From: Rotaria sordida
Taxonomy: Eukaryota > Rotifera > Eurotatoria > Philodinida > Philodinidae
DNA length: 64,000 nucleotides
Assembly: GCA_905250125.1 (NCBI GenBank)
Contig: CAJNOL010000125.1
Coordinates: forward strand, 179,626 to 243,625
Reading direction: 5' to 3'
The position numbers and the translations under genes were made by a program. Each line of letters begins with the position of its first letter. The first letter of the stretch is position 1. Below the pieces are notes generated by a model, which saw only the letters and a list, made by a program, of their open reading frames with translations, was not told the DNA's origin and did not search any database. Shown here piece after piece: positions 25,528 to 39,462 of this stretch.

Positions 25528-28500
25528 AGTTAATATTGAACAATTTGTTTTGAGTTCTTTTTCTTTTTCAATCTGAAATAAAGACGTAGGATTCAATGAA
25601 TGAGCGTCTGCACAATTACGAAATGTCCACGATTGGGATGAAGAAGAGAAACCAAAATGAAAGAAGAAAGAAAAAAAAAAGAAAATTTTCTTTTCTCTTG
25701 CTTTGCGTTCTGTTGTCCAAGGAGAAATAATACAAAAAAAAAAAACGAGAGAAAGAAGATTTGAATCAGCATCTATCTTTCTTTGTTAATGCGGAAATAG
25801 AAGTGAAGGCGTGAGTCCAATAATTCTAACGGTTTAGTACGATAGCAAGGACATTCTCTTCAACGGTGAAATCTCTTTTTTTTTTTGTTTCGATTCAAAT
25901 GTAATCATCGAGCTAATCTTCAGGGGTGGGCAGAAGAAAAAAAAACGGGGAGGGTAGGGAACTTATTTTTTTTAATGTTACGTCATGCAATAATACAGTA
26001 TTTTATAAGCATAAAGAAAAGAATAAGATGAAGAAGAAATAACATAAAACGGAAGTGCCCATGGTGACCTACTGCTTGTTCAACATGTCCGAATGATCGA
26101 GGACAACAATAATCGAGCTCATTAATTTAACTGACCATCGACTAACATCAAGCGGACTTTATAATTGATTCCATCTGTTCACTATTATGAACATTAACTA
26201 TACAAATTCTATTATCATCATGATCAAAAATTTTTTTCAATCAATCTCTACTAACAACATATATATATATATATTTACATCTTAGATTTGATAGTCATGA
26301 TTGTCGACAACTCTATATGCCCATAAGGAAAAATGTCTTTCATATGGATGTATTTAGATTATTGACGAAAGACGTTCTTGGCTAATTGTCGAAATTCTCT
26401 GATGAACTCGTCAATTGACAATAAACAGACCATAGACGTTGATTGATGAACCCTGACATGTCGTCATCGAACATTGCTCTTCTTCTATATACATATATAT
26501 ATATATATATACAATTACGCCATACAGACGACAATTGTCAATGACTATTATTGATCGAAGGAGGTGGAGAGACAGAAAGAGAGAACAAGACAAAGAGATA
26601 CTGATTATATAACATCGATTTCGATGATGACGATGATCATCATCATCATCATCATTTTGTTATTTGTCAACAGAAAAATTGATGGGTGTATCATCACTTA
26701 GTCACACCTCTTGCTTATGTCTTTAAAATGTCGTCAAGTTGTATTTGTCCGATAAGAAATGAATGAGAATAAATTTATTTTATTTAGATCTTTATGAGAG
26801 TTCTTAGTGACATTTTTTTCTTCATCTTCTTATTTCTTATACTCACAGAACATCTTATTATGTCAATGAATAGAAAAGTATATATTACGCAAGTCAATAT
26901 GCATCGAGATTTATATGATTGACAAGAGAAGACAAAGAACTGATGATGAAAATGTGCAACTCAGTAATATCATAATATACAAAGAAAAAAAAAATAACGA
27001 AGAAATAGAAGAAGAAGAAGAATTGAATGAAAGAAAGCTTCAATGAACATTGGTGTTCAAGGACGCATATATATATGAAATCCATTTGAGAATCAATGAG
27101 AAGAAGAGCAGGTGTCTTACTAATGATCTCACTTCACTTTACTTACTTGATCAAGCTTTTATCATTATAAAATAGACGGAAACTCTTCACATAAAGGATA
27201 TCGAATGCTCAATTTAAGTTGATCATAAGCGCATAGAACAGATTATATGTATATATATATATAGACGATCTCAATCTTTCATAGTCAATATACATTGAAA
27301 GCAGACAGATGTGAAGTCAAAAAAAAGAAAAAAAAAAGATCAAAGTAAAACAAAAAAAAACCGAGAGGAAATTGAAATTGAGATCTCTGGCACGCGAACT
27401 GTTGTCTTTTGATTTATAATTTAACATCAACACTAATAATAACAACAACAAATCATTCATCAATTTTTTTTGTACTTACTTATGGTCTGTCTTTTCTCAT
27501 TGATTGAACTGTGTATGCATATAAAGAGATGGATAAAATGAGATAAAAAGTAAAATGACCATTTGACATTTTCTCATTTCTCGTTTTGCTTGTATTTTCG
27601 TATGTGCAGAAAGAGAGAAAGAAAGAGAAAGAAAGGAAGGCTAATATTAATCAATCTATGTTTGGTCAATAGAGAGATTAGATTGTGTCCAATGATATAT
27701 ACACGCACAAGCTAAATTGACATTTCCAATATCGAAGGACACGCGCCGTCGTCGTCTGGTCGATTGCTCGTTTGCATTAATATGTCATGACTAGTAGTTT
27801 CTCTCAATTGATTTTGTTTTCCATTAGATACTACACTAGAGAAGAAGATTAACATTTTCATGCTAATTGCAACTTTTTAAAAAATTAGACAAGCGATGCA
27901 TGCAACCGGAAACAATATGAAGATTTTATTTTATTCTATTTATAATCATGTTTTCAAGCATGTGAACATCGTATAATAACAACAAAAAAAAAACATAGAG
28001 ACAATAAATCATACATTAACTAAATATTAAGTACAACTTATTCATTTACCTTCAAATGATTATGATCTTGTCATCTGTCGTTTGTTCTCTACATAAACTA
28101 TAATCATTAAATTACTAGATAGTTGCTCGTTGAACATCTGTTCTTTTCCATAATGCTTGTGCGGAAGTCAACTGACTGTGACATTGACAATGAACTCTCT
28201 AGGTTTTCTTTTTTTCTCTTTGTCTAGTTAATGAACCTTGTATTTTTCTTTTTCTTACCCGTCACTATGATATATGACGTGTCTCGCCTCATTTAAAAAA
28301 ACTATATATATATTTCGTTTTATGACGATATTTAGATGGAAGAATATTGAATAGTATGCTTATCGGATATCATAATATCAAAGTCAAGCAGTCCGTGTAA
28401 ACGAAATGTGAATATATACATGAGCCATATGTGAAGAATGGAATTAAAAAAAAAAAAAAGAATTCAACATTTGCTCGTCTGCTGTCACTTTTTATGGTAT

Positions 28501-29788
28501 CATGAACTTAAAGTAAAAAAAAAATGGAATTTCAATAGTTTGCAATTTTTTTGATTAGAAAAAAAAAGAAAGAAAGAACACATGTCGCCATAAGACAAAT
28601 GTGAAAGTAACATATCGCCAACGAATGACGATGACGATGATGAATGGAACAAACCAACGGTCATTATTTATTTTTTGTCTTATCTATATTAACAATGGTA
28701 ATTTAATAGGATAGTTTTCATCAGGTGGTGACGCATAGAATAAAAGAAAAGTTAAACTATGTTTTTGAGAAAAGAAAAAAAAAATTACAATTCAATGATA
28801 AATTATAAATGTATTTATTGTAATGATAAAATAACTAGAAGATTATTGTGACATCTGATGTCAGTCAATCCACTGAATTCGTTATTTAACTGGAGGCCAT
28901 TTGAATCGATGAATATTTTTTCAAGCATAAACTTTATAAAAATTATGATCAAATTTTCTTAATTGTATCATATTCAATTGAAATTTGAATATATATATTT
29001 CGTACTTAAAGTTCATTAAATCAACATGAACAAAAAAAAAATATATTTGAAAAGAACAATACTGACTCATATTATACATCTTATCAACATCACGTTTGTA
29101 AATATTTGTTAATCGATCACATTATATTATAAATTTGTATTCAGTTGTTTTTTTAATTCTCGAGCAAAAACAAACTTGATGCCATTTAAAACAAAAAGAA
29201 AAAGGAAGGGAAAATTTTCACCTTTTCTTTTCTTTGTGCTAAAATTATTTCTAGACATTAAAGAATATTGCAACACTCATAGTGAAGTAATCGTTATAAA
29301 ACTTGTTCATAATGAATGTAGAATATATTTTATTGATAGAGATTATATTTGATAAAGTTTACGCTCTTCAATAAAATATTAACAATGAGTCATATAATTT
29401 TGTCATTATCAACAAAACTAAATCACATACTTCAATCGAAATCTTGAATATCATTTCTAATTGTTGATCATGAAATCACTTTTTTTTTTGTATAAGTGAA
29501 TTTTACTTTTAGTAAAATCTTGCTAGTTTTAAATAAAATAAAATAAAAGAGCTTATATATATATATATCTTTCATTATTTTTTTCGTGCGTGATACACTC
29601 AACGAAACAATATCAAGTGAGAAAAAAAAAATACATAATCAGAATTCAAATAAAAGGAAAAAAGAAATGAATCTAGGAATATTGCGAGTGACAAAGGTAA
29701 AAAGAATGACACAAAAAAGAAAAATATGCAGACAACATCAAATATATCTATCACATTTTTTTGTTTGTTTTTAGAATTATTAAAATAA
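25528..29788. other. Intergenic, 4.2 kb, no gene seen
   Basis: This is the upstream region of the semaphorin gene and the 3' flank of NAPRT. It contains microsatellites: TA-rich runs near 26255, 26490, 27250 and 29560, and a GAT/ATC tract at about 26622-26655. Pyrimidine and A-rich runs are common. No exon or transposon end was recognised, though promoter elements of the semaphorin must lie here. Confidence 0.5.
26622..26655. repeat. GAT/ATC trinucleotide tract
   Basis: A run of GATGATGACGATGAT passes directly into ATCATCATCATCATCAT, so the tract is a microsatellite and also a short palindrome. Confidence 0.8.
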
Positions 29789-31916
29789 TTATTCAAGTTC
29801 TCCAATTGGAACATTTTTCATCCAAAGTTTATGCATAAATTGAAATAAATCATCTGAAACTGAAACTTTATATGGTGTTGGATTAAGATCACGTTTATGA
29901 TCTTTTCGTAATTCATTAATTTGTTCTCGTACATATGTACGAATTTGTTTTAATGTTGGTAATGAATATTTTATTTCTCCATCAGCCCAATATAAATTAT
30001 ATAAACTTCGAACTGATGTTGGTGTAACATATGCACGTTTTTGTTCTGAAAATGGATGTCGACTAAGCATTCGAACTGCTGCTTGTGGTTCGGGTTCATC
30101 AATTCTTGTTAATAAATCACATAATGCTTTACCATCATGACCATAGAAACGAAAGAGATTTTTTCGACCAGGTATTGTTACTTTTTCAATATCTTGACTA
30201 ATTTTAATACGTGGTGAACCAGCAAGCTAAAATAAAGAGTATTTTTTTTAAAAAAAAAATGAAATTTTTTTTTATAAATAAAATTTTTTACCTCAACTAA
30301 TTTATAAACACAACCAAGTGCTGGTTGTTTTTGACATGTAACTAAATGTGTACCAATACCAAATGAATCAATTGAATGTCCTTGTTTTTCTAATGATACT
30401 AATGTATCTTCATTAATATCATTACTTGCAACAATTGTAAAATGTTCCATATATGGTAAATTTAATTTTTTTGATATTTCATGAAATTTAGCACGAACTT
30501 CTAATGATAAATAAGCTAAATCACCTGAATCTATACGTAAACCAACAGCTTGATAATTACATTCATGTAAAGCACGTGCAACAGCTAAAAAATTTGGTAC
30601 ACCAGATTTAAGTACATCATATGTATCAACTAATGCTAAGAAATTTGTTGGAAATGCAATTGCATATGATATAAATGCAGCTAATTCTCCTTTATTTGTT
30701 TCATCAGGAAGAATTTTAAGTACTGGACCTATTACATTTAAATATTGTAAACATAAATCAGCAAATGGACGACGTTGACCAGTTATACGATCACATAATT
30801 CTCTTTCAGATAAATCATCCATAGATTCATATGAACTAACATATGCATGAGCATGTGTACCTTTAACAGGTATTCCATAAAGTTTACCAGCTAATAAATT
30901 TGATGTACCATCAAATCCACCTAAATAACAATACTTTGATGCACTTAAACCACCATCAGGACCTTGAGCACGACGTAAACCAAATTCAAGTAATGTTTTA
31001 TCAGCTCCTATTGCTGAACGAAATCGAGCAGCATTTGTTGCAACTAAACTTGCATAATTAACAAGTGTTAATAATGTTGTTTCAATTAATTGAGTTTTAA
31101 TAACTGGACCTTCAATTCGCATTAATGGTAAACGAGGAAAAACAACTGTACCTTAAAAAGAGTTTAAAAAAAACAAAAATTTATTTTTTGAAAAATAAAT
31201 ATTTTCTATAGATGTTTTTACCTTCAGGTACAGCATATATTTTAATATCATTCATATTAAGTGTTGATAAATAATCAAAAAATTCTGATTCAATATAAGA
31301 TGGTAATGATGCACGAAGATATTCAATATCACTTGAATGAAATTTATAATCACGAACAAATTTAAGACATTCATCAAGACCAGCAAATAATGTATATTCA
31401 CCACCAAATGCTAAAATATAAGAACAAAAAAAAACAATTTAATTTAATAAGAATGTAAAATATGATTTTGTTTTTGTTGACATACGATTTTTTCTAAAAT
31501 ATAAATCAAATGTTGCCAATTCTTGATGTTTATTTGGTTTCCAATATGCATAAGCCATGGATATTTGATAAAGATCAGTTAAAAGTGGTTGAACCACACT
31601 TGATTGTTGTTCTGATGACATCAATAAGACTTTTTCACTTGTTGTTGAGATCAAAGATTCACGTGATGTGCAATTTCTAAATGATGATCGTGTGTCTTCT
31701 TCAAAATATGAAGATAAGGATGGAGAATATGATGGTGATGGTGAAGAATTTATTATATATTCAGATTCGGTATGAATAGACGGTGATAATAGTGCTGGTG
31801 GTGCTTGTTGTGATCGACTATCTACAAGTCTATATAAAATTATTTAAATAGTCTTATTTCAATGAAGTAAATCAAATTTGTTCATACCTTTGCATAAAAA
31901 TCTCTGTGCTACTCAT
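29789..31916 (-). CDS. NAPRT: Nicotinate phosphoribosyltransferase, 5 exons
   Basis: Makes nicotinate mononucleotide from nicotinate and PRPP with ATP, the first step of the Preiss-Handler route to NAD, in the cytosol. Exons: 31888-31916, 31486-31829, 31222-31410, 30292-31151, 29789-30226; introns are 58-75 bp and all junctions keep frame, giving 619 residues. Diagnostic motifs: [68 protein letters not shown], and the C-terminal Asp-rich RIDSGDL phosphoribosyl-binding region. The protein is about 80 residues longer than vertebrate NAPRT because of an N-terminal Ser/Pro-rich, probably disordered leader (residues about 10-95). An AG at 31931-31932 before the ATG suggests a trans-spliced or UTR-spliced 5' end. 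Identity is secure. Confidence 0.95.
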
Positions 31917-34445
31917 TTTTGTTAAACAACCTGTATGAATATCGCTTATTTGTGGTATACAAGCAATGACTTGCATATTATTTATATCTAATTTACTATC
32001 GATACGTTCTCTCTCTTTCTCTATCTCTTTTCTTTATATTAAAAAAGAAACAATAAAGGCAGTTGTGACGTGTGCAATATGATAGTAGGTTGTGATAACC
32101 GTACTTCAAGCTGAATGTAGATTGTAATCTTCAATATTATGAAAAGGATGAATATTGGACTTTATATACCTTATCCAAGTGTTCTCTTCCGTTGGATTTT
32201 TTTTCTTTTTGCATTTCATTTAATCAATTGATTTATTATCACTACGTAAATATTTTTCTATTCATATAAACTTGATTTATTTGCATTATTTCTCAGGCTT
32301 CGTTGACTCATTTTAAGAAAAGAGAAATTATCAAAAAAAAAAAAAAAACAAGTAGATTGATATTGAAAGCTAAGTAAATATTTTATAACCGTCTATCCAT
32401 CCTTCTCCGAAAGGAAAAAAAATCCGAGAATAAAATATCATAGAAGACAAATCAATATGACCTGGACAGAATGTCCTCATATGTCAAATCAAGGGATTGA
32501 ATTTACAAAAAATTATGAAACAAGAACAGCATCAACATTTTGTTGTTTATCATGTGTCATATGTTTCAAACAGTGCAGAAAAATCGTGAAAATAAGGTTT
32601 CTAGTGTATATATATATGTGTATGTGTATGTGCGTGGCTGTGCAAAAAGTAAGGTAAACTTACTCGTATTCTCCGAAAGTGTTAATGGTTGTCACTTTAA
32701 AAAAAACGCACAAAGAATTACACACACTATATAGTAAAAAATCCTATTGGAAAAAACATTGCAAACAATCTTTTTCTTCTTTTTTTTTATATAATTTTAT
32801 ATGTCTCGTTACATATATGTTTCATCTGTCTAGTAGCGCACCTTTCCTGTTCTTTTTAACAATGTTTTACACATGCATTATATCTTTTTTAACTGAAAAC
32901 ATACGTCTGTCACGTACTTTGTTCGATCGTCGTTTTGATGCTGCTGGTTATATTCAGTTGTAATAATGTTTTTTTGAATATTGTCGTTTAAATTTTTTCT
33001 TCTTCTTGTTAACGTCAATAAGAGGAATTATAGCACGACGTTTTCTTCGATGATTTTCTGATTGATTCTTTTCTTGATAGTACTTTATTGATGCCTGTTC
33101 TTCTTACTAATGTTGCTCTTATTGTTGTTGTTGTTCTCGTGCTCGTTTCTACAAAAAGCAATTATATTTTAGATTTTTCCGAAGGTGAACGGAAACTAAG
33201 GGCATATATAGTATATATATATGTGTGTGTGTATGTTAGTGCACTTTAAGAGAAAAAAAAATTTAGCGAAGAATGATTGAAAGAAATAAACATGTTTATA
33301 TAGAGTCGGCAAACGACCGATCGATTAACGATTTTCGGCTAAATATTTTCAAGATGAATGTTATGTCTACGAGCTATTCTAATGAGAAGATCGTCAAACA
33401 TGCAAACTTTAGATTTTTGTTTTCTATATTTCAATATTATAAATAATAGCTAATTGATAGGAATATTAGTGCAAGACTTTTTTTTTGTTTTTTTGTTTTT
33501 TTTTGAAAAGAATATTATTCATAAGAAATATTGAATGCAAAACATTTTATTATTGACTATTTGTATTACATATCTTTGAAACTGATAATATGTCAATAAT
33601 AATGAATAATTTATCTATCTTAAATTTATTTTCATCATATAATATTTTTTTGTTTTTTTGTATAAAATCAAGGTCAAATTTGTTATACAATTCAAATGAT
33701 TTATGTCATTCTCTATAAAATATGATATGAGTAAATAAAATGTATTTTTTTTTTTGCTTTTACCTGTCATCTTTCATATTATAATTGCAAAGAAAAATTG
33801 ACATAGAAAAGAAAAGAAATAAATTATACACAGCACAGTGATCACCAATCAATTGATAGGATAAAATCCATAATAATAAATATTATTCATCATATAGTGC
33901 TTGTATGTTACAGGTACCTTATTAATAAATATTCGAAAAATATTAATGTTATAGATAAAAAGAAGGGCAGATGCATATGACACGAAAACATAGACATACA
34001 ATTACGCAACAGAATTAATGGTATATATTAATCATGATTGTATTTCATTCGCTAATTAAAGTTTGTTTTTTATGTAATCATATTTTTATAATTTAGAAAT
34101 GCACTTTAAATAAAAAATGATATATTTATTGTACAAAAAAAAAAACAAAAAATATTGATCTGAATAATATTCTATAACATAATACAGAGCACTTTTTTTT
34201 GTTCTTCATATTCATACTCTTTAATATTGTTATTTTCATTAAATTCAATTAAAATATAAAATTTAGCCTTTATTTTTGTATTACGAAGTTGATTTCAATT
34301 GATTTAATATCGTTTTATTTTACTTGATTTTAATACAAAGTAATTAGTCAATAGAAAAATTTTTGACTTTGCTATCTTGTTTTCTGTTTTTTACTTCAAA
34401 GAATATTTGTTGTATGACTCTTAAATATTATCGTAAAAGAGATAT
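31917..34445. other. Intergenic, no gene seen
   Basis: AT-rich DNA upstream of NAPRT, with TA and TG microsatellites near 32605-32635 and 33210-33235. The overlapping short plus-strand frames near 32457-32963 have no splice or domain support. Confidence 0.5.
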
Positions 34446-34449
34446 TTAC

Positions 34450-34985
34450 GAGGGAGTTATTCAAACTGTAACTCGCCGATTGAGCTCATATGGAATTCAC
34501 AAAGAGATTTTAGTAAAATAAAAAGTCCTAAAAGGGATCAAGTTATGACTGTTTTATTAAATTTTCGACTCGTGATTTCGTTCATCGATATGTCTAATGA
34601 CTTTGGAAATATTCTGGAAGTTTCAGCCGAAAAGAATATTCCTTTGTCAAGATATTGATTTTCAAGTGAACTTGATTTTTTTGATAAGTAGACTAAGTGT
34701 TGAAAATTCAATATTTTAATAAACAAACTTTTTTTTTCTGGCCGAAACTTTCAGGATATTCTAAGGGTCATTAAACCTGTTTGTGGATAAAATCACAGGT
34801 CGAAATTCTATGATTTGATTTTTCAGTAAATATCTAAAAATGAGTAGAAAATTTAGTAAAGCGGCCATAACTCAGCTTTAGAGATCCATGAGTACAAACT
34901 ATTTTACGATTTTTTTAGTCTTACTAAGACTTTCTCATGGGGTCAATATGAATTCAAAACAGTCGATTACAGTGGGAATAGTTGT
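34450..34985. mobile_element. Diverged foldback element
   Basis: The left half (ACTGTAACTC..., AGTTATGACTG, TAAATTTTCGACTCGT, GAAGTTTCAGCC) is matched in inverse order by the right half (reverse complement GAGTTATGGCCGC, TAAATTTTCTACTCAT, GAAAGTTTCGGCC). The centre of symmetry is near 34720. The arms are old and diverged. No transposase is present and ends are approximate. Confidence 0.6.
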
Positions 34986-35883
34986 ATATATTATTTTAGT
35001 ATCATACGAGGATTTTCTATCGTATCAGTTACCAAATATTTATAGCACTTCAACAGTTATATAATAAACGAGTGGAGATTATTCTTCAATCATTATACAT
35101 ATATAACTATTTAACGTCTTCTTTTTCTGTTAATTTAAGCACATGTTTTTCATATACACCTGTTAACAAAAAAAAAGAAGATCATTCTGGATTATTCTTT
35201 TTCTTCTTGTTGTATAAATTCTCTGATTTCATTCCATAAACGATTCGTTTCGTTTCATTTGGTTCAAAAAGTACATTCTATCTAACTGATTCATCCTATA
35301 ATTTTTTTTTGTTATACTTATATTAAACCAAGTATAACGAGATTTCAAAGAGAAAAAAAACCTTAAAAATAAATAAACTAAACTTTTATTTCATGAATTG
35401 TTTAAAGCAGTTATCCTAATTAATTATATATAATTTCATTTCTTTAAGTTATCTCTACACAATAAATTAAGTATTTTAGTTATAGTATAATCCAAGCAGT
35501 TTGAATTATGCTATTTGATTAGATTTTATTCAACTAGATCAGATAATTCTAACAAAAATAAACATAGCACTAGATTTGAAGAATCTAATAATTGTCGAAT
35601 AATTGTGATAAATTTCAAGTTGAGATAGTTATCAACATATGATTTAGCATTGCCGTGATGAAGTTTTACAATATGTATATCAAATCCTGGTCTTCGCTTT
35701 CTGGTATGTTGACACGAAATTATAAACGATTATTGATGTCAGAGTAATGACCCATAGCTTATTCTCATGTCATAAAATGAATAAACATGAGATCTCAAAA
35801 ATTATACAGAATAATGTTTTCAAAGCAAAAACACTTAGTCGAAGTATAGTAAGGTCATTATCTCGGTGTACTTTTGGTAGAAA

Positions 35884-36040
35884 GAAAAAATATCGAAAGT
35901 AATCTTAATGCAGTATTAGTACACCCTTTCATCAACACTACGTAAATAATCTGCAGAAGTATCCATATATTACACTTATACATGAACTGTGTGCACTGAA
36001 GCTGTATTAATAACACTTTCGATATTTTTTACTTTCGGCG
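35884..36040. repeat. Short hairpin repeat
   Basis: AAAAAATATCGAAAGT at the left is matched in inverse by ACTTTCGATATTTTTTACTT at about 36017-36036, and flanking bases partly extend the stem. It is a small MITE-like palindrome. Confidence 0.5.
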
Positions 36041-36576
36041 TTTTTTTCCTTCTACGAAATTCATACATATCCATGCGCTCTTATCGAATTAATTTTCTTT
36101 CAAGGTATTTTGCGTTATTTAAAATTTGTGCCCTCCATGTATAACCTGTTTAAGGTCATGTGTATCCCATTTATATGGTGACCCTGTAAAACACTGTCAC
36201 TATATTACAAAATTATCATTTTTTTTATTCAAATTTTGTTACCTATTTTTTTTTCAATCGCGTGGTGAAAATCATTATCAATTCGTCAGGAAACTTAATC
36301 GATGTTTTCAGATGTGTCCTCAACTATTGATCGAACGACGTATGCGTCATCATCTATCTTTTCGAAATTTTCATGGAACCATTTTGCAATTCTATTATAT
36401 AGTAAAATTTGACCTTCGTAAATAGAATATAATTGATCACAAACTACTAATTTCCTTATTATATTTAGTACAACACATATTTTATTATGAAAATCAAAAT
36501 TCTTCTCATTCATCCTGGAATAAAGATAATTATATAGCTTTCATTTGAATGTTGTATTTAATTATGTCGATCCAAT

Positions 36577-36694
36577 CATGATTAGACATGTACGAAACCA
36601 AATTTATTTAGTACCGGTAGCTTCTTTTTGAGTAGTTCCGATTGTAATTACGATGAATCTCGTATGTTTCTGGTCTTGCACATGTCTAATCATG
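36577..36694. repeat. Short inverted-repeat element
   Basis: CATGATTAGACATGT at the left recurs in inverse as ACATGTCTAATCATG at the right, about 118 bp apart in total. It has MITE-like structure without an identified duplication. Confidence 0.55.
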
Positions 36695-36699
36695 GTCAC

Positions 36700-38150
36700 A
36701 GATCAGATATATATATATAAAACATTATTAGTAATGCGAGTATATATGAACAAAAATTCTTCGCCAAACTTTCTTTACTATGATATAATATGAATTTCAA
36801 TAGTTTTAATTTTCTCGCAGTATTAATAATAATTCATTAATATTTGATCATTGATGTTATCGATTTGGCAAGATAAACTGTCAGATTCTTTTTTTTCTTG
36901 AGTCATTACAACATCAACAGAAGTTAATATACTTCAATTAGAAAAAATATTCATAGTTATCATCATTTGCAATTCATAAAATGCCATAAGTAACAATTCT
37001 GACTGAAATATAAAAGTCAATCAGTGTTCATATTATTATTTGATTAATTTGAATTTGAAATTTAAAATAGAATCGTAATTTGTTCAAAAAGTGATTATTA
37101 AAAATGTAATCATTACAATGATGTTCAACATTTGAACTAATATAAAAATCTTAACTTTCATCAAAATTTTCTATTGAAGTTAATAAAGATAATATTTCAA
37201 AAATAAACGTTATACTGTGTATGAAAACACGTTGAAATTACAATTATTATTTATTACTTGGATTCATGATTGATCTATTTAACTTTTTGACAGTGGACTT
37301 ATTTTAATAGCAAATACAATAGAAATCTATTGTTAACATGGTATACTGTAGAAATTATTGGCAATCATAATTCTTGCACTTATACTTGATTTAGAGATGC
37401 AATGCTATTAGCAGTGGTATCTAGTTCAGAACATAATAAATATTGAAAAGATCTGTTTTACTATATTTCAGCTTCGGTGTCTATTCAAAATTTGAAACTG
37501 TAAATTTTACAGGCTTTGCTGCCAAAGAAGTTAAAGCAGTCACTGATATAATCCGAATGCTAGTTGATGGTTCCAAACGAAGTATATGTTCACGTAATAG
37601 TAACTGTAGAAAAAAATCAATGCATTTCAATTTTTCTTCATATCAATATCGTACTGGATCTAGTTGAATCTGTCTGATTGCTTTTTAAAAATTATTAATC
37701 GTACATTTTCAAACTAGCATCAATGGTTAGAATTTCAATAGCAAAGTTTTTCATAATAATTTGTCGATAGTTTCCATCTTTTTCTTTATTAAAAATTTAT
37801 TTTATTTTGAGAAAAAAAAACTGATCGATTTTAAATAAAAAAATACTCACATCCTATCTTATCAAGAATCTTTTCTTCTTATTCTGATAAAACTTTATTG
37901 ATTAAAGATAATTACATTTAGCAGAAGAATTTTTTCTTGACGTAAGTTTTTAGATGTAATGATGATCTTTATTCAGCGACAAACAAGTTAGCATTATCTT
38001 CGAAATTGATGGTTCTAGAATGATATAATTGGTTAGGTGATGAGCCACACATACCTAAACATTCAATTAAAACATCGAAAACCGGTCGATCTTCATCCAG
38101 TGGCACGATGATTACGATAGTTAACGTTCAGCTTAATATAATTTTTACTT
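36700..38150. other. Intergenic, one weak exon candidate
   Basis: At about 37472-37667 (+) an AG acceptor opens a frame reading FGVYSKFETVNFTGF and onward to a stop. It has no ATG and no recognisable domain, so it may be a gene fragment or chance. Confidence 0.25.
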
Positions 38151-38157
38151 TTGAATC

Positions 38158-38498
38158 AAGACTATATATATTATACAGATCCAAATAATCTATGAATATC
38201 CTAAAAAAAGTGACTGCACTTTTACAGTATTTTTTTAAAATAAATGCCATATATCTTAAGATAGAACTATGATAATAACGTGTCTTTTACATCACTCATA
38301 CAAACCAGCAGATTTTATCTTTTTCAAGTTGAAATTCGAAAATAAGTTTTTCTGGTGCTTTTGAGAAGAGACTACGGCATTTATTTTAAAAAAATACCGT
38401 AAAAGCGCAGTATCCTTGTAGTAATAAGCTAAGAACACGAATTCTTCTCAGAGCACGTATTTATAGTTCATTTGGATCTACATAATGTATATAGTCTT
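38158..38498. mobile_element. Foldback MITE, about 340 bp
   Basis: Terminal AAGACTATATATATTATACA is matched in inverse at the right end, which reads ATGTATATAGTCTT. A second inverted block (TTACAGTATTTTTTTAAAAT / ATTTTAAAAAAATACCGTAA) lies inside. No coding capacity. Confidence 0.7.
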
Positions 38499-38737
38499 AC
38501 CTCAAAAGCGATTGAACAGTTGTACGATTTCCTTTGTCAGTAGAGGCCAACATCATTTTTAAATTAATTGTTTTCTATGGAAGATAAGTCATCCTTGCAA
38601 AAAAAAAAACAATTGTAAACATATTCATCAGTTATAATTTACAGAATAAATATTTCTATAAATGAAAAATCTCGACAATAATTCATATTGAACTAACTGT
38701 TATCGAATCGACTATCAAGTCGTTCTTCTCAGGTTAA

Positions 38738-39462
38738 GGGGACATCCTCCCCTTCCGGGGTTTCTCGAGAACGGCTCATCAGAAAAATTTGAAGCTTTCA
38801 CAGCTGATAGATCTCGATATGTAGAGTAAAAGTTGTCATAGACTCAAAATTTCCAAATACTTCTTTCTAGGAGATATTGAGATTGCAATGGCTAAAAATC
38901 GACCCCCAAATCGCCCCCGTTTCTCAGGCACAGTAAATCCGATTGGGCTGAAATTTTTTCTACAGATAGTAGACACACTTTAGGGAGCCTACTTTTTTTG
39001 GTTTCTTTCTATCACTTACCGTTCGAATAAAAAAGCCAAAATACGAAGAGCACCCTAAAAAATCCATATTTTTTTGTATAGTGCTTGTCTTGTAAGGCCT
39101 GCCAAAACTCAACGATACAATATTTTTCAAAACAAAAAAAATTAGGCCCCCTAAAGTGTTTCTACTATCTGTAGAAAAAATTTCAGCTCGATCGGATTTA
39201 CTGTTCCTGAGAAACGGGGGACGATTCTGTAGATTTTTGCTGAAAAATCTGGTTTCTAGAAAACCGCGAAGGAAAGAAAAAATCGTGCTATACCCCTACG
39301 GCAATCAATTTATCTTTTCGATTTTATTTTTGCTTTAGAGCTATATTTGAGTTCTCAAAACGTTACTAGTAGATAGAGGGCACTTGAAAACACATGTAGA
39401 GCAGAAAAAACAAAAAATGAAAAATTTGAAAATTTTGGGTCCGGAAAGGGGGGGGGGTCCCC
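38738..39462. mobile_element. Palindromic element flanked by TTAA
   Basis: TTAA precedes (38734-38737) and follows (39463-39466) the segment. The ends GGGGACATCC...CCTTCCGG and, in inverse, GGGGACC...CCTTTCCGG are terminal inverted repeats. An inner pair near 38938-39005 and 39140-39215 (AGTAAATCCGAT, CTACAGATAGTAGA, CTTTAGGG) makes the element a large foldback. TTAA duplication is the signature of piggyBac and Kolobok transposases. There is no transposase here, so it is non-autonomous. It is less AT-rich than its surroundings. Confidence 0.85.
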
